From positions 1 to 24,716 of the forward strand of contig QMOL01000009.1 of NCBI GenBank assembly GCA_003648225.1: 24,716 nucleotides of DNA, in the 5' to 3' direction. The position numbers and the translations under genes were made by a program. Below, piece after piece: positions 23,855 through 24,716 of the stretch. Numbering within the stretch: position 1 is the stretch's first letter; each line of letters opens with the position of its first letter. The stretch comes from Chlamydiota bacterium (lineage in GTDB: Bacteria > Auribacterota > UBA3054 > B51-G9). Below the pieces are notes generated by a model that searched no databases, was not told the DNA's origin, and worked only from the letters and a program-made list of their open reading frames with translations.

Positions 23855-24716
23855 GGCTGTATCAGTAACCTGATTTGTGAAGATGAGTTCTTTTTTCCAC
23901 CAATGATTGTATTCACTCATCCAGACGATTTGTTTTTCTTTTTGACCTGGAAGATAAAAACCTATTCGACCACCGAAAATAATATCATTTTTATTTGTTG
24001 CAGTTGATCGCACGGTTCCACTTAATCGATAAACTGTGTTTGATTTCACACTCACATGCTGTTGAATTCCGACCAGTTTTTTCATTGGGTTTTCGATTCT
24101 AACGGCATTTATTATTCCAAGCTTGCTATCTGTTTTGACTACTTTTATATTTTTTTTATAATTTTTCCCTTGATTCCAATAAGACCAGTTTGCCAATTCA
24201 TTAAGAAAGTCACTATTTTTCAAACGATTAGTTTGCAATTTTTTTGTTAATTTCATATCTATTGTTTTCCCGTTAAAACAATAGACATTCCAACCAAATT
24301 CATAAGCGCCTTTTTTCAAGTTCCAGAGTTCAGGAACTCCATATTTAGATTTATATTGCGGAACCGCCCAATGATTTGTTACATAAATTATTGGGGTTGA
24401 ATAAATAGCGTTCCAAACTTTTTGCAAATGCAATTTAGGTTGAATGTAATTAAAGAAAGATGCATGTGCTGATTCATTAGCAACAATGCGTAAATAATTA
24501 AAAGATGGTGGTCTTTTCATATCGGTGACACATAGCAAACCAGAAACATTCAAATCAGTTATTTTTTTGGGAAAAATGCATTTTATGTCAGGTCTTTTAT
24601 AAAATATTTTAAGTGCAAATTGTGTATTCCTTATGGATTCTAATTGATTATTGCCAATCATAAAATAAGCCACTCCATTTAGTGGAGTATTCTTCGCAAT
24701 ATACGACCACGTTTCA
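23771..24716 (-). CDS. Protein of unknown function ending in the carbohydrate-binding-like tail (5' end cut by window edge)
   Basis: The frame is open to the right edge and shows 314 residues; a GTG at 24673 is the first possible start inside the window, but the in-frame codons before it (ETWSYIAKNTPLNGV) suggest the gene begins outside. The first 150 visible residues are of mixed alpha/beta character and resemble the extracytoplasmic C-terminal region of large multi-membrane-span glycosyltransferases (YIAKNTP..., a Y-K-R-P stretch), a weak guess. From about residue 160 (RLKNSDFLNELANWSYWNQG) the carbohydrate-binding-like domain begins, complete through EFTNISLERLGN. It is the second full copy of the tail and is attached to a different protein than the one at 16654. 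Confidence 0.6.
   Translation of the reverse strand, partial: ETWSYIAKNTPLNGVAYFMIGNNQLESIRNTQFALKIFYKRPDIKCIFPKKITDLNVSGLLCVTDMKRPPSFNYLRIVANESAHASFFNYIQPKLHLQKVWNAIYSTPIIYVTNHWAVPQYKSKYGVPELWNLKKGAYEFGWNVYCFNGKTIDMKLTKKLQTNRLKNSDFLNELANWSYWNQGKNYKKNIKVVKTDSKLGIINAVRIENPMKKLVGIQQHVSVKSNTVYRLSGTVRSTATNKNDIIFGGRIGFYLPGQKEKQIVWMSEYNHWWKKELIFTNQVTDTATVYIHMGYGGVASTGEFTNISLERLGN

Noticed and set aside
16561..24716. Integron with attC sites
   Set aside because: No integrase gene and no attC-like core (the repeated unit is protein-coding); the cassette likeness is architectural only.

Overview
This is a roughly 24.7 kb AT-rich bacterial chromosomal segment. Several genes are typical of polysaccharide-degrading PVC-group bacteria (Lentisphaerota/Kiritimatiellota-like): a BNR_4 polysaccharide-lyase-type protein, a heparinase toroid fragment, a ThuA-like protein, AP_endonuc_2-fold sugar isomerase, a clan GH-D-like glycosidase and a sialate O-acetylesterase relic. 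Taxonomy is inferred from gene content only. Most genes have A/T-rich leaders without a Shine-Dalgarno; clear exceptions are ilvD and an AbiEii-type toxin gene. Layout: (1) 1-2942, minus strand: an operon of sugar isomerase/epimerase, FMN/4Fe-4S oxidoreductase of the old-yellow-enzyme type and a fumarate-reductase-like flavoprotein (cut by the left edge), behind a very good sigma-70-like promoter. (2) 2971-5417, minus: a secreted BNR_4 protein fused to a truncated heparinase II/III N-terminal domain, next to an internally deleted relic of a sialate O-acetylesterase. (3) 5649-12475, plus: tRNA-Gly(CCC), miaA, ilvD, and a large exported TPR-DUF3857-transglutaminase protein. (4) 12507-16371, minus: a DUF3592 membrane protein bracketed by two nearly identical 55-bp repeats, a family 2 glycosyltransferase and a ThuA-like protein. 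(5) 16561-24716, minus: a mosaic region. Four copies of one carbohydrate-binding-like C-terminal domain (two attached to larger proteins, two headless) alternate with a GH-D-like glycosidase, two AbiEii-family nucleotidyltransferase toxin-antitoxin pairs, gene fragments and a dispersed repeat with core CCTGACCCC, always in the same orientation. Two 155-bp direct repeats, differing at one base, bracket both toxin-antitoxin modules. The most unusual system is region 5. Read along the minus strand, it looks like a series of interchangeable units: gene or gene pair, then a shared ~100-residue beta-sandwich tail, then a short repeat. Truncated genes lie at several joints (a DegT-type aminotransferase start, the first codons of a second glycosidase, headless tails). 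This suggests repeated recombination through the tail and repeat sequences, with toxin-antitoxin pairs captured between tails. No transposase, integrase or CRISPR array is visible, so any mobilising enzyme would have to act from elsewhere.
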